Shown in pieces: positions 8,046-16,129 of a stretch of DNA of 42,824 nucleotides. The stretch is from Shimia sp. R10_1 (GTDB lineage: Bacteria > Pseudomonadota > Alphaproteobacteria > Rhodobacterales > Rhodobacteraceae). Position numbers and translations under genes: made by a program. The notes under the pieces were generated by a model that saw only the letters and a list, made by a program, of their open reading frames with translations, did not search any database and had not been told where the DNA came from. How positions within the stretch are numbered: position 1 is the first letter of the stretch; each line of letters opens with the position of its first letter. The stretch spans positions 1 through 42,824 of the forward strand of contig NZ_JAGHQX010000017.1 in NCBI RefSeq assembly GCF_017744095.1, read 5' to 3'.

Positions 8046-8915
8046 ATGTCTAATTTGATTTTGGATCGGCTTGCCTCCGATCTGCCTGACCTCACACCGG
8101 AGGCGCGCAAGGTCGCCACCTACGTGCTGGAAAACCCGCTAGATGTTGGTGTCTCCACAGTCCGTGAAATCGCCGAAGCTGCGCAAGTTAAGCCAAACAC
8201 GGTGGTGCGCATGGCGCGCCAGTTTGGCTTTAGTGGATACGAGGATTTTCGCGCGCCCTTCCGCGATGCGATCCGAAATGGCGCGGCTGACTTCCCAGAC
8301 CGCGCACGCTGGCTACAAGACGTGCGGAAATCAAACGACCTCGGCGGTCTCTACGCTGAGATGGTCCGCGATACACTGCGCAATCTGGAAGAGACGTTTG
8401 CTGGCATCTCTGCCGAGCAATTGAAAGAGGCGGCCGCCGCAATCTGGAACTCGCGCAATGTCTTCGTGCTTGGCGTGGGCGTGCACAACTCAAATGCGCG
8501 CAACTTTACCTATCTGGCCTCAACCGGCATGGTACAAATTCAAGCCATCCCCAAACCCGGATCAACACCGGTGGATGATTTGGCATGGGCTGACGAGCGC
8601 GACGTCTTGATCGCGATCACCTGCAAACCTTATCGCACTGAAGTTGTCGAGGCTGTCAAAATAGCCCGCGCCCAGAACATGAAACTTGTGTGCCTTTCCG
8701 ACAGCCCTGCAAGCCCAATATTGCGCGAAGCACACCATGGCTTTGTGGTCTCTGTGGACACGCCGCAGTTCTTCCCGTCCTCCACCAGCATCATCGCAGT
8801 CCTGGAAACACTTCTTTCCTTTGTGATCGCTGAATCCTCAGAAGAAATCGTCAATCGGGTGGAAACTTTCCACCAGCGCCGCCACCAACTTGGCATGTAT
8901 TACGAGGAGCCCTGA
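8046..8915 (+). CDS. RpiR-family transcriptional regulator
   Basis: Regulator of 289 aa with an N-terminal HTH_6 DNA-binding domain (about 1-77; VREIAEAAQVKPNTVVRMAR) and a C-terminal SIS domain (about 120-265; NVFVLGVGVHN, VLIAITCKPYRTE). RpiR proteins sense phosphosugars or other small ligands through SIS. I chose the ATG at 8046, where homology begins; there is no clear ribosome binding site, so translation may be leaderless. An upstream ATG at 8031 would include half of the inverted repeat. Its stop overlaps the Rieske gene start (TGATG). The ligand is unknown; no sugar-phosphate enzyme is nearby, so it may respond to a betaine or amino-acid intermediate. Confidence 0.85.
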   Translation: MSNLILDRLASDLPDLTPEARKVATYVLENPLDVGVSTVREIAEAAQVKPNTVVRMARQFGFSGYEDFRAPFRDAIRNGAADFPDRARWLQDVRKSNDLGGLYAEMVRDTLRNLEETFAGISAEQLKEAAAAIWNSRNVFVLGVGVHNSNARNFTYLASTGMVQIQAIPKPGSTPVDDLAWADERDVLIAITCKPYRTEVVEAVKIARAQNMKLVCLSDSPASPILREAHHGFVVSVDTPQFFPSSTSIIAVLETLLSFVIAESSEEIVNRVETFHQRRHQLGMYYEEP

Positions 8916-10000
8916 TGACCGCCCCGCGACGCTCTCTGGCCGCCCGGTACTACACAGATCCGCAGGTTTTCCGTGCAGAAACCGAAGGGCTGTTGGCGAG
9001 AACGTGGCAATTTGGATGTCACATATCAGATGTACCCAAAGTCGGCGACTACGCGACGTTTGAAATTGCCGGAGAAAGCCTGTTTGCGATACGCGGTCAG
9101 GACGGGAGAATTCGGGTGTTTTACAACGTCTGCCAACACCGCGCGCACCAGTTGGTGACTGGCACAGGCTCAACCCGCGTCGTGGTTTGTCCCTATCACG
9201 CCTGGAGCTACGAACTCACCGGCGAACTGCGCGCCGGGCCAAACATTAAAGCCGTGGAAGGCTTTGACCGCAGCTCCATATGTCTGACAGAAGTCAGAGC
9301 AGAAGAGTTTCTTGGGTTTGTTTTTGTCAATCTCGACCCAAATGCAGATCCGATGGACGCGTGGTTTCCCAACGTGCGTATAGAACTCGAGGACTGGGTC
9401 CCAAACTGGCAAAGACTAGCTCCGTTGGAATGGGTCGAAATCCCAGAGCGTTGCAACTGGAAAGTCTCAGTCGAAAACTACTCTGAATGTTATCACTGCA
9501 CGCTGAACCATCCGACATTTGCGAACGGGGTCATCAAGCCAGAGACCTACGACATCCAACCACAAGGCAAGTGTCTGCGCCACACAACTGAATGCCAAAG
9601 CTTGGATGCAATGACCTATGACATCCATTCAGGTTTCGCGCATCAACACGAATACTCCAGCTGGTTTCTCTGGCCGCTGTTTTCCTTTCAGGTCTACCCA
9701 GGCAACGTACTGAACACGTATCATTGGCGCGCCATTGATGCGGATCACGTGGTGGTTTGGCGCGGATGGTATACGTTGAACGGCGAAGAAGATCAAAAGA
9801 TCCGCCAACTGGCGCAACAAGATCGTGCCACGACTGTCGAAGAAGATATCCATCTGGTGGAGTCGGTTCAGCGCGGCCTACACTCACGCGGTTATGTTCC
9901 GGGTCCTCTGGTGGTTGACCCAAACGGGGGAGTCAATTCGGAACACCCAGTGATGCATCTGCAAAATTGGATGAAAGATGCAATTGATGGTCCAAATTAA
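8915..10000 (+). CDS. Rieske-type ring-hydroxylating-family oxygenase, betaine demethylase-like
   Basis: Oxygenase alpha subunit of 361 aa. The Rieske [2Fe-2S] ligands are C73, H75, C92 and H95 (CQH, 16 residues, CPYH). The mononuclear iron site is in ENYSECYHC and LNHP with H194 and H199. The overall pattern is that of glycine-betaine monooxygenase GbcA and stachydrine demethylase Stc2, which remove one methyl from a quaternary amine. It overlaps the RpiR stop by one base (TGATG) and is probably co-transcribed. No ferredoxin-reductase partner gene is present in the window, so electrons must come from elsewhere. Together with the divergent flavoprotein it would give two successive demethylations. 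Confidence 0.88.
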   Translation: MTAPRRSLAARYYTDPQVFRAETEGLLARTWQFGCHISDVPKVGDYATFEIAGESLFAIRGQDGRIRVFYNVCQHRAHQLVTGTGSTRVVVCPYHAWSYELTGELRAGPNIKAVEGFDRSSICLTEVRAEEFLGFVFVNLDPNADPMDAWFPNVRIELEDWVPNWQRLAPLEWVEIPERCNWKVSVENYSECYHCTLNHPTFANGVIKPETYDIQPQGKCLRHTTECQSLDAMTYDIHSGFAHQHEYSSWFLWPLFSFQVYPGNVLNTYHWRAIDADHVVVWRGWYTLNGEEDQKIRQLAQQDRATTVEEDIHLVESVQRGLHSRGYVPGPLVVDPNGGVNSEHPVMHLQNWMKDAIDGPN

Positions 10001-10056
10001 ACGCGATTGGCAAAACCCTATCAACAGCGCATGGTTTGATTGCATCGCGCACGAAG

Positions 10057-10075
10057 CCTGTACCGGACAGGTTTT
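10057..10075 (+). terminator. Weak hairpin after the Rieske gene
   Basis: CCTGT-accgg-ACAGG followed by TTTT. The stem has only five pairs, so any termination would be partial. Confidence 0.3.
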
Positions 10076-10169
10076 GCAAACCATGAATGTGGCTTGAGAA
10101 GGTCGCGAGGCGCTTTTGAAAGACCTACAAACCAAGAAACATAGCTATCAAATTGGGGAAGTGACCAAA

Positions 10170-10562
10170 ATGAGCATATTTGACGAAGAGCTATTCCTAA
10201 AAGGACTGGAACAGCGCAAGGCAACCCTCGGGGCCGAATATGTCGAAAAGAACCTCGCCGCCGCAGACGACTTCACCCGGCCGTTTCAAGAGGCCATGAC
10301 AAGTTGGTGCTGGGGCTTTGGCTGGGGCGACGAGACCATAGATGCAAAAACACGGTCGATGATGAACCTGTCGATGATCGGTGCGCTGGGAAAAATGACC
10401 GAATGGGAAATCCACCTGCACGGAGCCTTAAAAAACGGCGTCAGCCAAGATGAGATCCGCGCCATTATTCACGTGATTGGGATCTATTGCGGTGTGCCAC
10501 AGGCATTGGAATGTTTTCGGGTCGCGCGCAAAGTTCTGTCGGCGCAGGATCAAAATACATAA
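10170..10562 (+). CDS. Carboxymuconolactone decarboxylase-family protein
   Basis: Small helical protein of 130 aa of the CMD family. The core (MMNLSMIGALGKMTEWEIHL, then GVSQDEIRAIIHVIGIYCGVPQALECFRVA) matches gamma-carboxymuconolactone decarboxylases rather than AhpD peroxidases, since there is no CxxC pair. The start at 10170 is preceded by GGGGAAG. It lies 170 bases after the Rieske gene in the same direction. A true decarboxylase of aromatic breakdown is not expected next to N-demethylation genes, so its role here is unknown; it may act on a late acid intermediate of the same pathway. Confidence 0.8.
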   Translation: MSIFDEELFLKGLEQRKATLGAEYVEKNLAAADDFTRPFQEAMTSWCWGFGWGDETIDAKTRSMMNLSMIGALGKMTEWEIHLHGALKNGVSQDEIRAIIHVIGIYCGVPQALECFRVARKVLSAQDQNT

Positions 10563-10589
10563 CCGAAACACCTGCTCAACGATTAGCCC

Positions 10590-10643
10590 TTAGGTGTCGG
10601 GCCGCTTATCCTGCGATCGCAGGATCGAACGCCCGACACCTAA
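10590..10643 (+). terminator. Nested palindrome downstream of the CMD gene
   Basis: An outer perfect 13-bp repeat, TTAGGTGTCGGGC (10590-10602) and GCCCGACACCTAA (10631-10643), surrounds an 18-bp perfect palindrome, ATCCTGCGATCGCAGGAT (10608-10625), with 5-base gaps on both sides. It starts 28 bases after the stop codon and is followed by CCGCTTTTCC. It can act as a terminator, but the symmetry is unusually complete. Confidence 0.55.
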
Positions 10644-10888
10644 CCGCTTTTCCGTGAAAGCTCCGGCGCGCATCACGTTAATCTCACTCAGCGCAACTGA
10701 GGGACTGAGCACAAGCTGATGCGCAATACCGCAAAAAATTTCTCAAATTCACCTGCCTAGGGCGCAATTTATACAAATTTGTAAGCACGCGGACAGGCCC
10801 TTTCAATTGGCAAGTCTTCTATTGTCAGAGGTCGCCTCAGTCCCCTGCCCTCTTCGGACCTCATGAGGCTCAGTCTCAGGAGCATGCC
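10644..10888 (+). promoter_or_regulatory. Intergenic region upstream of the glycosyltransferase
   Basis: No gene is seen here. It holds the 12-bp perfect palindrome TACAAATTTGTA (10772-10783), overlapping a 10-base-period direct repeat AATTTATA / AATTTGTA (10766 and 10776), which could be a binding site for an OmpR-type regulator. CCTCATGAGG (10859-10868) is a further short palindrome close to the start codon. Confidence 0.35.
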
Positions 10889-11623
10889 GTGAAATCCCCA
10901 AAGCTCACTATCGTCATTATCAGCCTGAATGAGGAAAAATCTCTGCCGCTGCTGCTTGGGGATCTCGCAACGCAAAGCTGGACAGATTTCGAAATCATCC
11001 ATGTTGATAGCAACAGTGACGACAACACACTGCACGTCTCTGAAACCGCGCGTGTCAAATTCAAAGACTATCGAATTGTCACGATGCAACGACGCGGGGT
11101 GAGTTTGGGCCGCAATACCGGCGCACTGCATGCGCGCGGTGAGCGCCTGTTGTTTTTGGACTCAGACACTAGGCTGGCACGCGACTTTCTTGAAAATGCG
11201 ATGACGGAACTCCAAGACCGCCATCTCGACGCTGGTATCGTTTGCATGTCGGCAGAAGGCCTCGGAATCGCCTATCGCGTCGGCTTCGCGCTGTTCAATG
11301 CAGGAATTTGCGCCATGTCTTTCTGGTTTCCGACCGCGGTGGGGGCATGCCTCTTTTCAACACCAGAGCTGCATCACGCCATCGGAGGTTTTGATGAGAA
11401 AATTAGCCTGTGTGAGGATTGCAACTACGTGCTCAAAGCCCATCACAGTAAATCCCACAAAACCGGCGTGATAAAGTCCAAATTTCGCTTCGATCCAAGG
11501 CGGCTTAAGCAGGACGGATTTTTACGCACAGGGTTTACCTATTTCCGGGCAAATCTGCGCCGTTTCTTCATCGGGGAACTGCAAAACCAAGAGATCCCGT
11601 ACCGCTTCGGACACTACGGTTGA
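10889..11623 (+). CDS. Family 2 glycosyltransferase
   Basis: GT-A fold glycosyltransferase of 244 aa. The N-terminus LTIVIISLNEEKSL and the nucleotide-binding D40 and D44-D45 region are typical, and the metal-binding DSD is at 91-93 (LLFLDSDTRL). No membrane segment is obvious, so it is probably cytoplasmic or peripheral and transfers a sugar to a lipid or glycan acceptor. It starts at a GTG with AGGAG at the right distance. The next gene begins within or just after its stop, so the pair is co-translated. Acceptor unknown; the neighbours point to the envelope. Confidence 0.82.
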   Translation: MKSPKLTIVIISLNEEKSLPLLLGDLATQSWTDFEIIHVDSNSDDNTLHVSETARVKFKDYRIVTMQRRGVSLGRNTGALHARGERLLFLDSDTRLARDFLENAMTELQDRHLDAGIVCMSAEGLGIAYRVGFALFNAGICAMSFWFPTAVGACLFSTPELHHAIGGFDEKISLCEDCNYVLKAHHSKSHKTGVIKSKFRFDPRRLKQDGFLRTGFTYFRANLRRFFIGELQNQEIPYRFGHYG

Positions 11624-11628
11624 CCCCC

Positions 11629-12954
11629 ATGACGGAACTCTTCGCCTTTCCGATCGGGCCCATAAGCTACCTATTTCTGGCTCTCATCGCTTATTGTGAC
11701 ACATTGGTTGGTGTCGGTTTTTTTGTCTTTGGCGAAGTGGCATTTGTATCTGCGGGTGCGATGTTCGCGGCAAACGGGCACATTGGTCCCATCGTAGCAG
11801 TGATGGCATCCGCATGGGCCGGGGATCTCACCAGCTTCTGGATCGGTCGGCACTACGGCAGCAAACTCAGTCGCCGATATCTCCACAGTCTGAAACAACG
11901 GCGCAACTGGCGAAAAGTCCAATCCGCACTTGTAAAAAGAGGCGCGGTTTATGTGATCGCAGCACGGTTTTTAGGCCCAATCGCTTGGATAACCCCAATG
12001 CTTGCGGGCACGATTGGCATGCGCCCCAACCGATTTGCAGCGGCAGCTGCTGTCGGCGTGTTCTTAGGCGCTGGGCAATTTGTCTTGTTGGGGGCCTTTG
12101 GATTTCACGTCTCTAACAAAATTTATCCGTTCCTGACCGACCATGCATGGTCCATCGGGCTTCTTACACTGCTGACTGTGCTCGCAGTGACCGTCTTTTT
12201 CCAATCAAAGGGCTCTTTTTCTCTCAGGGTCTGCAAATCCATGACCGCGGCCGTTTTGGTGTTTCTCTCCATAAATCTCATATATTTCTTCGTACTTGAT
12301 ACGCACACCCGCACCCCCAACGCACAGCTACCAGCGCACGCCATCTGTACCAAAGCCGATAACGCATTGCTCGCTTACCCTGGCGCGACAGATCTGCATC
12401 TCCCGCAACCCATCAATGTGGTGCTGCTGTCAAACGGTGCGGGCTCTGACCTTATGACGGCGCTCAATTGGCATCAAAACCTCACGTTTTCCAACAACAG
12501 CATTGGACTTCTCCGATTTGCTGCCCTGCTCCTCCAAAGCACGCCCCCCGTCTCAGAACTCTTTTGGCGCGGCACAGCCGCAGACAGCGCATTTCAGCTC
12601 CCCGGAAACCTCAAGTCTCGCGAACACATCCGGTGGTGGGATCTCGCATCAGGGCTGTCAGTCGGCGCAATAAGCAGAGACGACGAGCTGGCCATCAAAT
12701 ACTATCGCCACCTCCCCGTCTTGCTGCATGATATTGACCCCTATGTCGACAAATCACGTGACATGCTGGCAAAACAGATCAAGGAAAACACGACGTTTGA
12801 GATATTGGGCTACTCTAGGATTGGCACCCCAGTCTTTGAAGCAGCAACAGCAGACTACGAAACCGACGGGCGCATTCTCGTGGTAGCAGAACGGGGTCAT
12901 AAAATCAGCGAAGAAGTGATGTCGTGCCTGCGGCTTACGCGCGATGCGGCTTGA
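11629..12954 (+). CDS. DedA-family membrane protein fused to LssY C-terminal domain
   Basis: Protein of 441 aa (444 if the TTG at 11620 is used, which overlaps the previous stop). The N-terminal part is a DedA/SNARE-associated domain (about 1-190) with several membrane helices and the motif ARFLGPIAWITPMLAG; two more helices follow near 175-225. The C-terminal half (about 235-440) is soluble and matches the LssY C-terminal domain (WHQNLTFSNNSIGLLRF, LFWRGTAADSAFQ, IRWWDLASGLSVGAISRDDE, HDIDPYVDKSRDM). In the LssY type known from Legionella a PAP2 phosphatase domain sits between these parts; here it is absent and a separate PAP2 gene lies 2.2 kb downstream. DedA proteins act in lipid transport or envelope balance; the function of LssY_C is not established. 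Confidence 0.85.
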   Translation: MTELFAFPIGPISYLFLALIAYCDTLVGVGFFVFGEVAFVSAGAMFAANGHIGPIVAVMASAWAGDLTSFWIGRHYGSKLSRRYLHSLKQRRNWRKVQSALVKRGAVYVIAARFLGPIAWITPMLAGTIGMRPNRFAAAAAVGVFLGAGQFVLLGAFGFHVSNKIYPFLTDHAWSIGLLTLLTVLAVTVFFQSKGSFSLRVCKSMTAAVLVFLSINLIYFFVLDTHTRTPNAQLPAHAICTKADNALLAYPGATDLHLPQPINVVLLSNGAGSDLMTALNWHQNLTFSNNSIGLLRFAALLLQSTPPVSELFWRGTAADSAFQLPGNLKSREHIRWWDLASGLSVGAISRDDELAIKYYRHLPVLLHDIDPYVDKSRDMLAKQIKENTTFEILGYSRIGTPVFEAATADYETDGRILVVAERGHKISEEVMSCLRLTRDAA

Positions 12955-13014
12955 AAGTTCGCGACTGACACAGACTTCAAAACTGACTAAGAAATAAAAC
13001 GTAAATTGATTGTA

Positions 13015-13043
13015 GGGTTACAAAGACCTGCCTCGCGTAACCC
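13015..13043 (+). promoter_or_regulatory. Inverted repeat upstream of the response regulator
   Basis: GGGTTAC (13015-13021) and GTAACCC (13037-13043) form a perfect 7-bp repeat 35 bases before the response-regulator start. The stretch before it, TGTAGGGTTACA, is itself near-symmetric. It could be an autoregulatory site or a hairpin in the leader. Confidence 0.35.
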
Positions 13044-13077
13044 ACGTTGCCCGGCCAAACACAAAAAGGGAAAACTC

Positions 13078-13755
13078 ATGCGCTTATTGGTCCTTGAGGA
13101 TGATAAAACCCTTGGCCCTTGGATCCAGCAAGGGCTGCGCGAACTGGGACATGTTGTAGACCTTTTCCCTGATGGAAAGCTCGCCTTGATCGCAGCCACG
13201 ACGCAGCCTTATGACGCGCTTATTCTTGATCGAATGGTACCGGAACTGGACGGCCTCTCCGTTCTAAAAGCACTCCGACAAGCCAAGATTTTGGCACCGG
13301 CAATCTTCTTAACCGCGCTGGGCGAAGTTGAAGATCGGGTAGAGGGCCTGGAAGCAGGCAGCGATGACTATTTGGTCAAGCCGTTTGCCTTCAGCGAATT
13401 GAGCGCGCGCTTGGAAGCCATCACAAGAAGACAGCAGCCGCCAGAAGCAGAAGCCTCTGTGCTTTCCGCTGGCGATATCTCAATTGACCTTCACAAAAGG
13501 CTCTGCACCCGACAAGGCCATGCGATTGAGCTGAACCCTAAAGAATTTCTATTGCTTGAGGTGTTTATCAGGTCAAAAGGACGCGTACAAACGCGCACCA
13601 TGTTGCTGGAACGCGTATGGAACCTGAACTTTGACCCCACAACCAGCGTTGTAGAAACCCATATCAGCCGCTTGAGAGCCAAAATTGAAAAACCGTTTGG
13701 CGACACTCTCATTCGAACAATTCGTGGATCTGGCTATGTCTTCGAACCGGTTTAA
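13078..13755 (+). CDS. OmpR-family two-component response regulator
   Basis: Regulator of 225 aa with receiver domain 1-115 (acidic pocket E7 D8 D9, phosphoacceptor D51 in LILDRMVPELDG, conserved lysine in DDYLVKPF) and a winged-helix DNA-binding domain from about 125 to 224 (LNPKEFLLLEVFI, VVETHISRLRAKI, IRTIRGSGYVFE). The start at 13078 has AAGGGAAAA upstream; an in-frame ATG at 13006 lacks support. It overlaps the kinase gene by 20 bases. It resembles the QseB/PmrA/TctD branch, which often controls envelope modification. The surrounding glycosyltransferase, DedA-LssY and PAP2 genes are its obvious candidate targets. Confidence 0.9.
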   Translation: MRLLVLEDDKTLGPWIQQGLRELGHVVDLFPDGKLALIAATTQPYDALILDRMVPELDGLSVLKALRQAKILAPAIFLTALGEVEDRVEGLEAGSDDYLVKPFAFSELSARLEAITRRQQPPEAEASVLSAGDISIDLHKRLCTRQGHAIELNPKEFLLLEVFIRSKGRVQTRTMLLERVWNLNFDPTTSVVETHISRLRAKIEKPFGDTLIRTIRGSGYVFEPV

Positions 13756-15073
13756 ACGGTTTCTAGGGCAGTCCTCGATACGGCAAGCCGCGGCTTTGCT
13801 CACCGTTTTTGGAGTGGTTTCAACGCTCACCTGGAGCGTGACCTATTGGATGGTTCGAAATGAAATCGAGCGGCTGGTCGATGCACGACTGCAAACGCAA
13901 ACACAATCCGTTGTCGATGCCATCGAAAACGGAGCGCCTCTGCCTTCACCCGGTTTTGGGCAGTCCATCGCCCTTTTGAAAGACGGACAGATCAGCGCAG
14001 GCAACATACCGTTCACCTTTGACACTGCAAATGCAATCGAAGGCTATTTTGAGTATGATTTCGGCGATCCGACAGAACCCGACTACAGGTTTCTAGTAAA
14101 AGATACCCCAGTCGGGCGCTTGATTGTTGCTGAAAACATCGAAAGGCAAGACGAACTCTTTGACGTGCTTGCAACGGGGCTGAGGATTGCGTTGCTCAGT
14201 TCTCTGAGCGCTGTAATCTTAACCGGTCTATTGATTGCACGGCGCAATCAGATCCGTCTTGATGCAATCAGTGACGGGCTGACCAAGGTCGCGCAGGGTG
14301 ATTTGACCACGAGAATTAATCTGCCGGATCGCCACGATGATCTCAGCCTCATGGCCAACTGGACAGACACCACAACAGCGCGCCTACAAAGATCGATGGA
14401 ACAGATCCGCGTTCAATCCGCCAATATCGCCCATGATTTGCGCACGCCTCTGGCACGGCTGCGCGCTGTTATAGAACATCACCACGAAGCCCTCTTAAAC
14501 GGCGCCACACCTGTCACACCAGAAGCACTCGAAGACGCGCTGGCACAGGTGGACCGCATCGTTGCCACATTTGACGCTTTGCTGCGCATCGCACGTATCG
14601 AAAGCGGGGCCCGCCGCGCCTCATTCGCCCCCGTCAATTTGCAAAGCCTGGTTCGCTCCTTTGAAGAAATCTTCGAACCTGTGGTGTCTGAAAGCGGGCA
14701 AAGTCTAAATGTCAGCATCACGCACCCCACGGAGATTTTTGGGGACGAGGAACTGCTGCTTCAGCTGATCGCCAACCTGCTACAAAACGCGCTTCGCTAC
14801 GGGAAAACAGGACAAACCATTGCGCTTACTGTGGATGGCACCCGCATCACTATCGCCGATCAAGGCCCCGGCATTCCTGCAGACAAGCGGCAAAAGGTCT
14901 TCGATCCATTGTATCAGCTCGAAGCGCATCGCCAGAACGAAGGCTTCGGTCTTGGGTTGCCATTGGTACAAGCGATCGTCGAATTACACGACGCCCAACT
15001 GTCAATGTCTGATGGTCCCAACGGCGTCGGGCTTAGCATTTCCATCAAATTCCCAAAGCTGACAAATTTGTAA
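13736..15073 (+). CDS. Two-component sensor histidine kinase
   Basis: Inner-membrane kinase of 445 aa. Transmembrane helices are at about 15-40 and 148-168 with a periplasmic sensor loop of roughly 105 residues between them; then HAMP (170-222), the dimerisation/phosphoacceptor domain with H233 (NIAHDLRTPLARL) and a HATPase domain (N box LIANLLQNALRYG, G boxes DQGPGIP and GFGLGLPLV). The start at 13736 lies inside the response-regulator gene, so the two are translated together. The sensor loop has no recognisable ligand-binding motif. The last codons include ACAAATTTGTAA, which matches a palindrome in front of the glycosyltransferase gene. Confidence 0.9.
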   Translation: MSSNRFKRFLGQSSIRQAAALLTVFGVVSTLTWSVTYWMVRNEIERLVDARLQTQTQSVVDAIENGAPLPSPGFGQSIALLKDGQISAGNIPFTFDTANAIEGYFEYDFGDPTEPDYRFLVKDTPVGRLIVAENIERQDELFDVLATGLRIALLSSLSAVILTGLLIARRNQIRLDAISDGLTKVAQGDLTTRINLPDRHDDLSLMANWTDTTTARLQRSMEQIRVQSANIAHDLRTPLARLRAVIEHHHEALLNGATPVTPEALEDALAQVDRIVATFDALLRIARIESGARRASFAPVNLQSLVRSFEEIFEPVVSESGQSLNVSITHPTEIFGDEELLLQLIANLLQNALRYGKTGQTIALTVDGTRITIADQGPGIPADKRQKVFDPLYQLEAHRQNEGFGLGLPLVQAIVELHDAQLSMSDGPNGVGLSISIKFPKLTNL

Positions 15074-15081
15074 TCCCACGC

Positions 15082-15114
15082 ACAGTCTGAATCTAACTCA
15101 TCGCTGCAGACTGT
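15082..15114 (+). terminator. Inverted repeat after the kinase gene
   Basis: ACAGTCTG (15082-15089) and CAGACTGT (15107-15114) form an 8-bp stem with a 17-base loop. There is no T-run, so it may be a weak terminator or a regulatory hairpin. CCTTGT-tc-ACAAGG follows at 15117-15130. Confidence 0.35.
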
Positions 15115-15150
15115 TCCTTGTTCACAAGGATGAAGGATGCGTGAGATTTG

Positions 15151-15792
15151 ATGTCGTCAAAATTACAAGGAAAGGCTGTAGCATATGTCGCTGCGGCGAC
15201 GCTGGTGTGCGCAACACTGTACCCAAGCAATTTGCAGGAACACTACAGCACGTCACGCAACGGGCATAAAATACCGTTTGTTCAGCATACCGAAGATGTT
15301 GGCCGGCATATCAACGTCGCACTACCTCTGGCCGTGGCAATCGTGACCCGCGACTGGCGCGGCTTAGGCCAGATTGGCGTTACCGCTGTTGGTACGGCTA
15401 TCGCAACGCATGGTCAAAAACGGCTGCTAAATGACGTCGTTATCGGAGGCACACGGCTAGGCCAGAGGCCCTTGGCCAACGGGCGAGACCACAACATGCC
15501 CTCCGGCCATTCTTCAACGGCAGCAGCGGGTGCATGGTTCACAATGCGACGTTACTCCTTCTGGCTGGGTATGATCGTCATCCCTGTATTGCTATCCACA
15601 ATGTACGCCCGCGTGATGCTCGATGCGCACACTATCTCCGCCACCTTTGCTGGCGCGGCAACGGGCATCCTTGTGGCGGAACTCGCTGTAAAACGCACCT
15701 CGCGCTTCCGCCAACTTGCGAAGCGCTGTCTGACCTGGCTTGCCGCCCTGTTTTCACTCAACAAGCAAAAGCGGATCAGAGCAATGAGCTAA
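15151..15792 (+). CDS. PAP2-family lipid phosphatase
   Basis: Membrane phosphatase of 213 aa of the type-2 phosphatidic acid phosphatase family. The core motifs are RLGQRP (first motif, without the usual lysine seven residues before the arginine), MPSGHSS (second) and ARVMLDAH (third, with Ala in place of the usual Ser and no Asp four residues after the His). The catalytic histidines are present. Several membrane helices flank the motifs. Known members dephosphorylate undecaprenyl diphosphate, phosphatidylglycerol phosphate or lipid A. Its place behind an OmpR-type pair and near DedA-LssY suggests an envelope lipid. The ATG at 15151 lacks a strong ribosome binding site. Confidence 0.82.
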   Translation: MSSKLQGKAVAYVAAATLVCATLYPSNLQEHYSTSRNGHKIPFVQHTEDVGRHINVALPLAVAIVTRDWRGLGQIGVTAVGTAIATHGQKRLLNDVVIGGTRLGQRPLANGRDHNMPSGHSSTAAAGAWFTMRRYSFWLGMIVIPVLLSTMYARVMLDAHTISATFAGAATGILVAELAVKRTSRFRQLAKRCLTWLAALFSLNKQKRIRAMS

Positions 15793-15902
15793 CCGGATCT
15801 GCGGGCGCGTCAAACATACAGTTTTGTAAAGTTTCCGACAGGCACCTGCCAAACGCGCGCCCCATCTCAATACAAACGATAGCCACCGCAGGAGAACACC
15901 TC

Positions 15903-16118
15903 ATGACACGCATCAAATCAATCCTATGTTCGGCATTTGGGATCCTTCTGACCTGTGCGGCCATTGGCTTGTTTGCAACAATCGGATTTACCATTCTAGG
16001 TATTTTCGCGGTTGCAGCCCTCGTATGTGTCAACACCGGTCTTTTGCGATTGGCTTATGATCACCTGCGTACACAAGAAAACCGGTTTTCGTTTTCCACA
16101 TCCCGCGACAGCGCATAA
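15903..16118 (+). CDS. Small two-helix membrane protein
   Basis: Protein of 71 aa, not recognised as a named family. The ATG at 15903 has a strong AGGAG nine bases upstream. A long hydrophobic stretch from about residue 7 to 50, rich in Ala, Ile, Leu and Val, is likely to form two membrane helices; a short polar tail rich in Ser, Thr and Arg follows. It ends 11 bases before the multicopper oxidase gene and is probably co-transcribed with it. Function unknown. Confidence 0.65.
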   Translation: MTRIKSILCSAFGILLTCAAIGLFATIGFTILGIFAVAALVCVNTGLLRLAYDHLRTQENRFSFSTSRDSA

Positions 16119-16129
16119 GGAAGACTTGC

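Noticed and set aside
10563..10888. Possible tRNA or small RNA gene in the palindrome-rich gap
   Set aside because: The nested palindrome does not give a cloverleaf and lacks the conserved T-loop sequence; treated as terminator or palindromic element instead.
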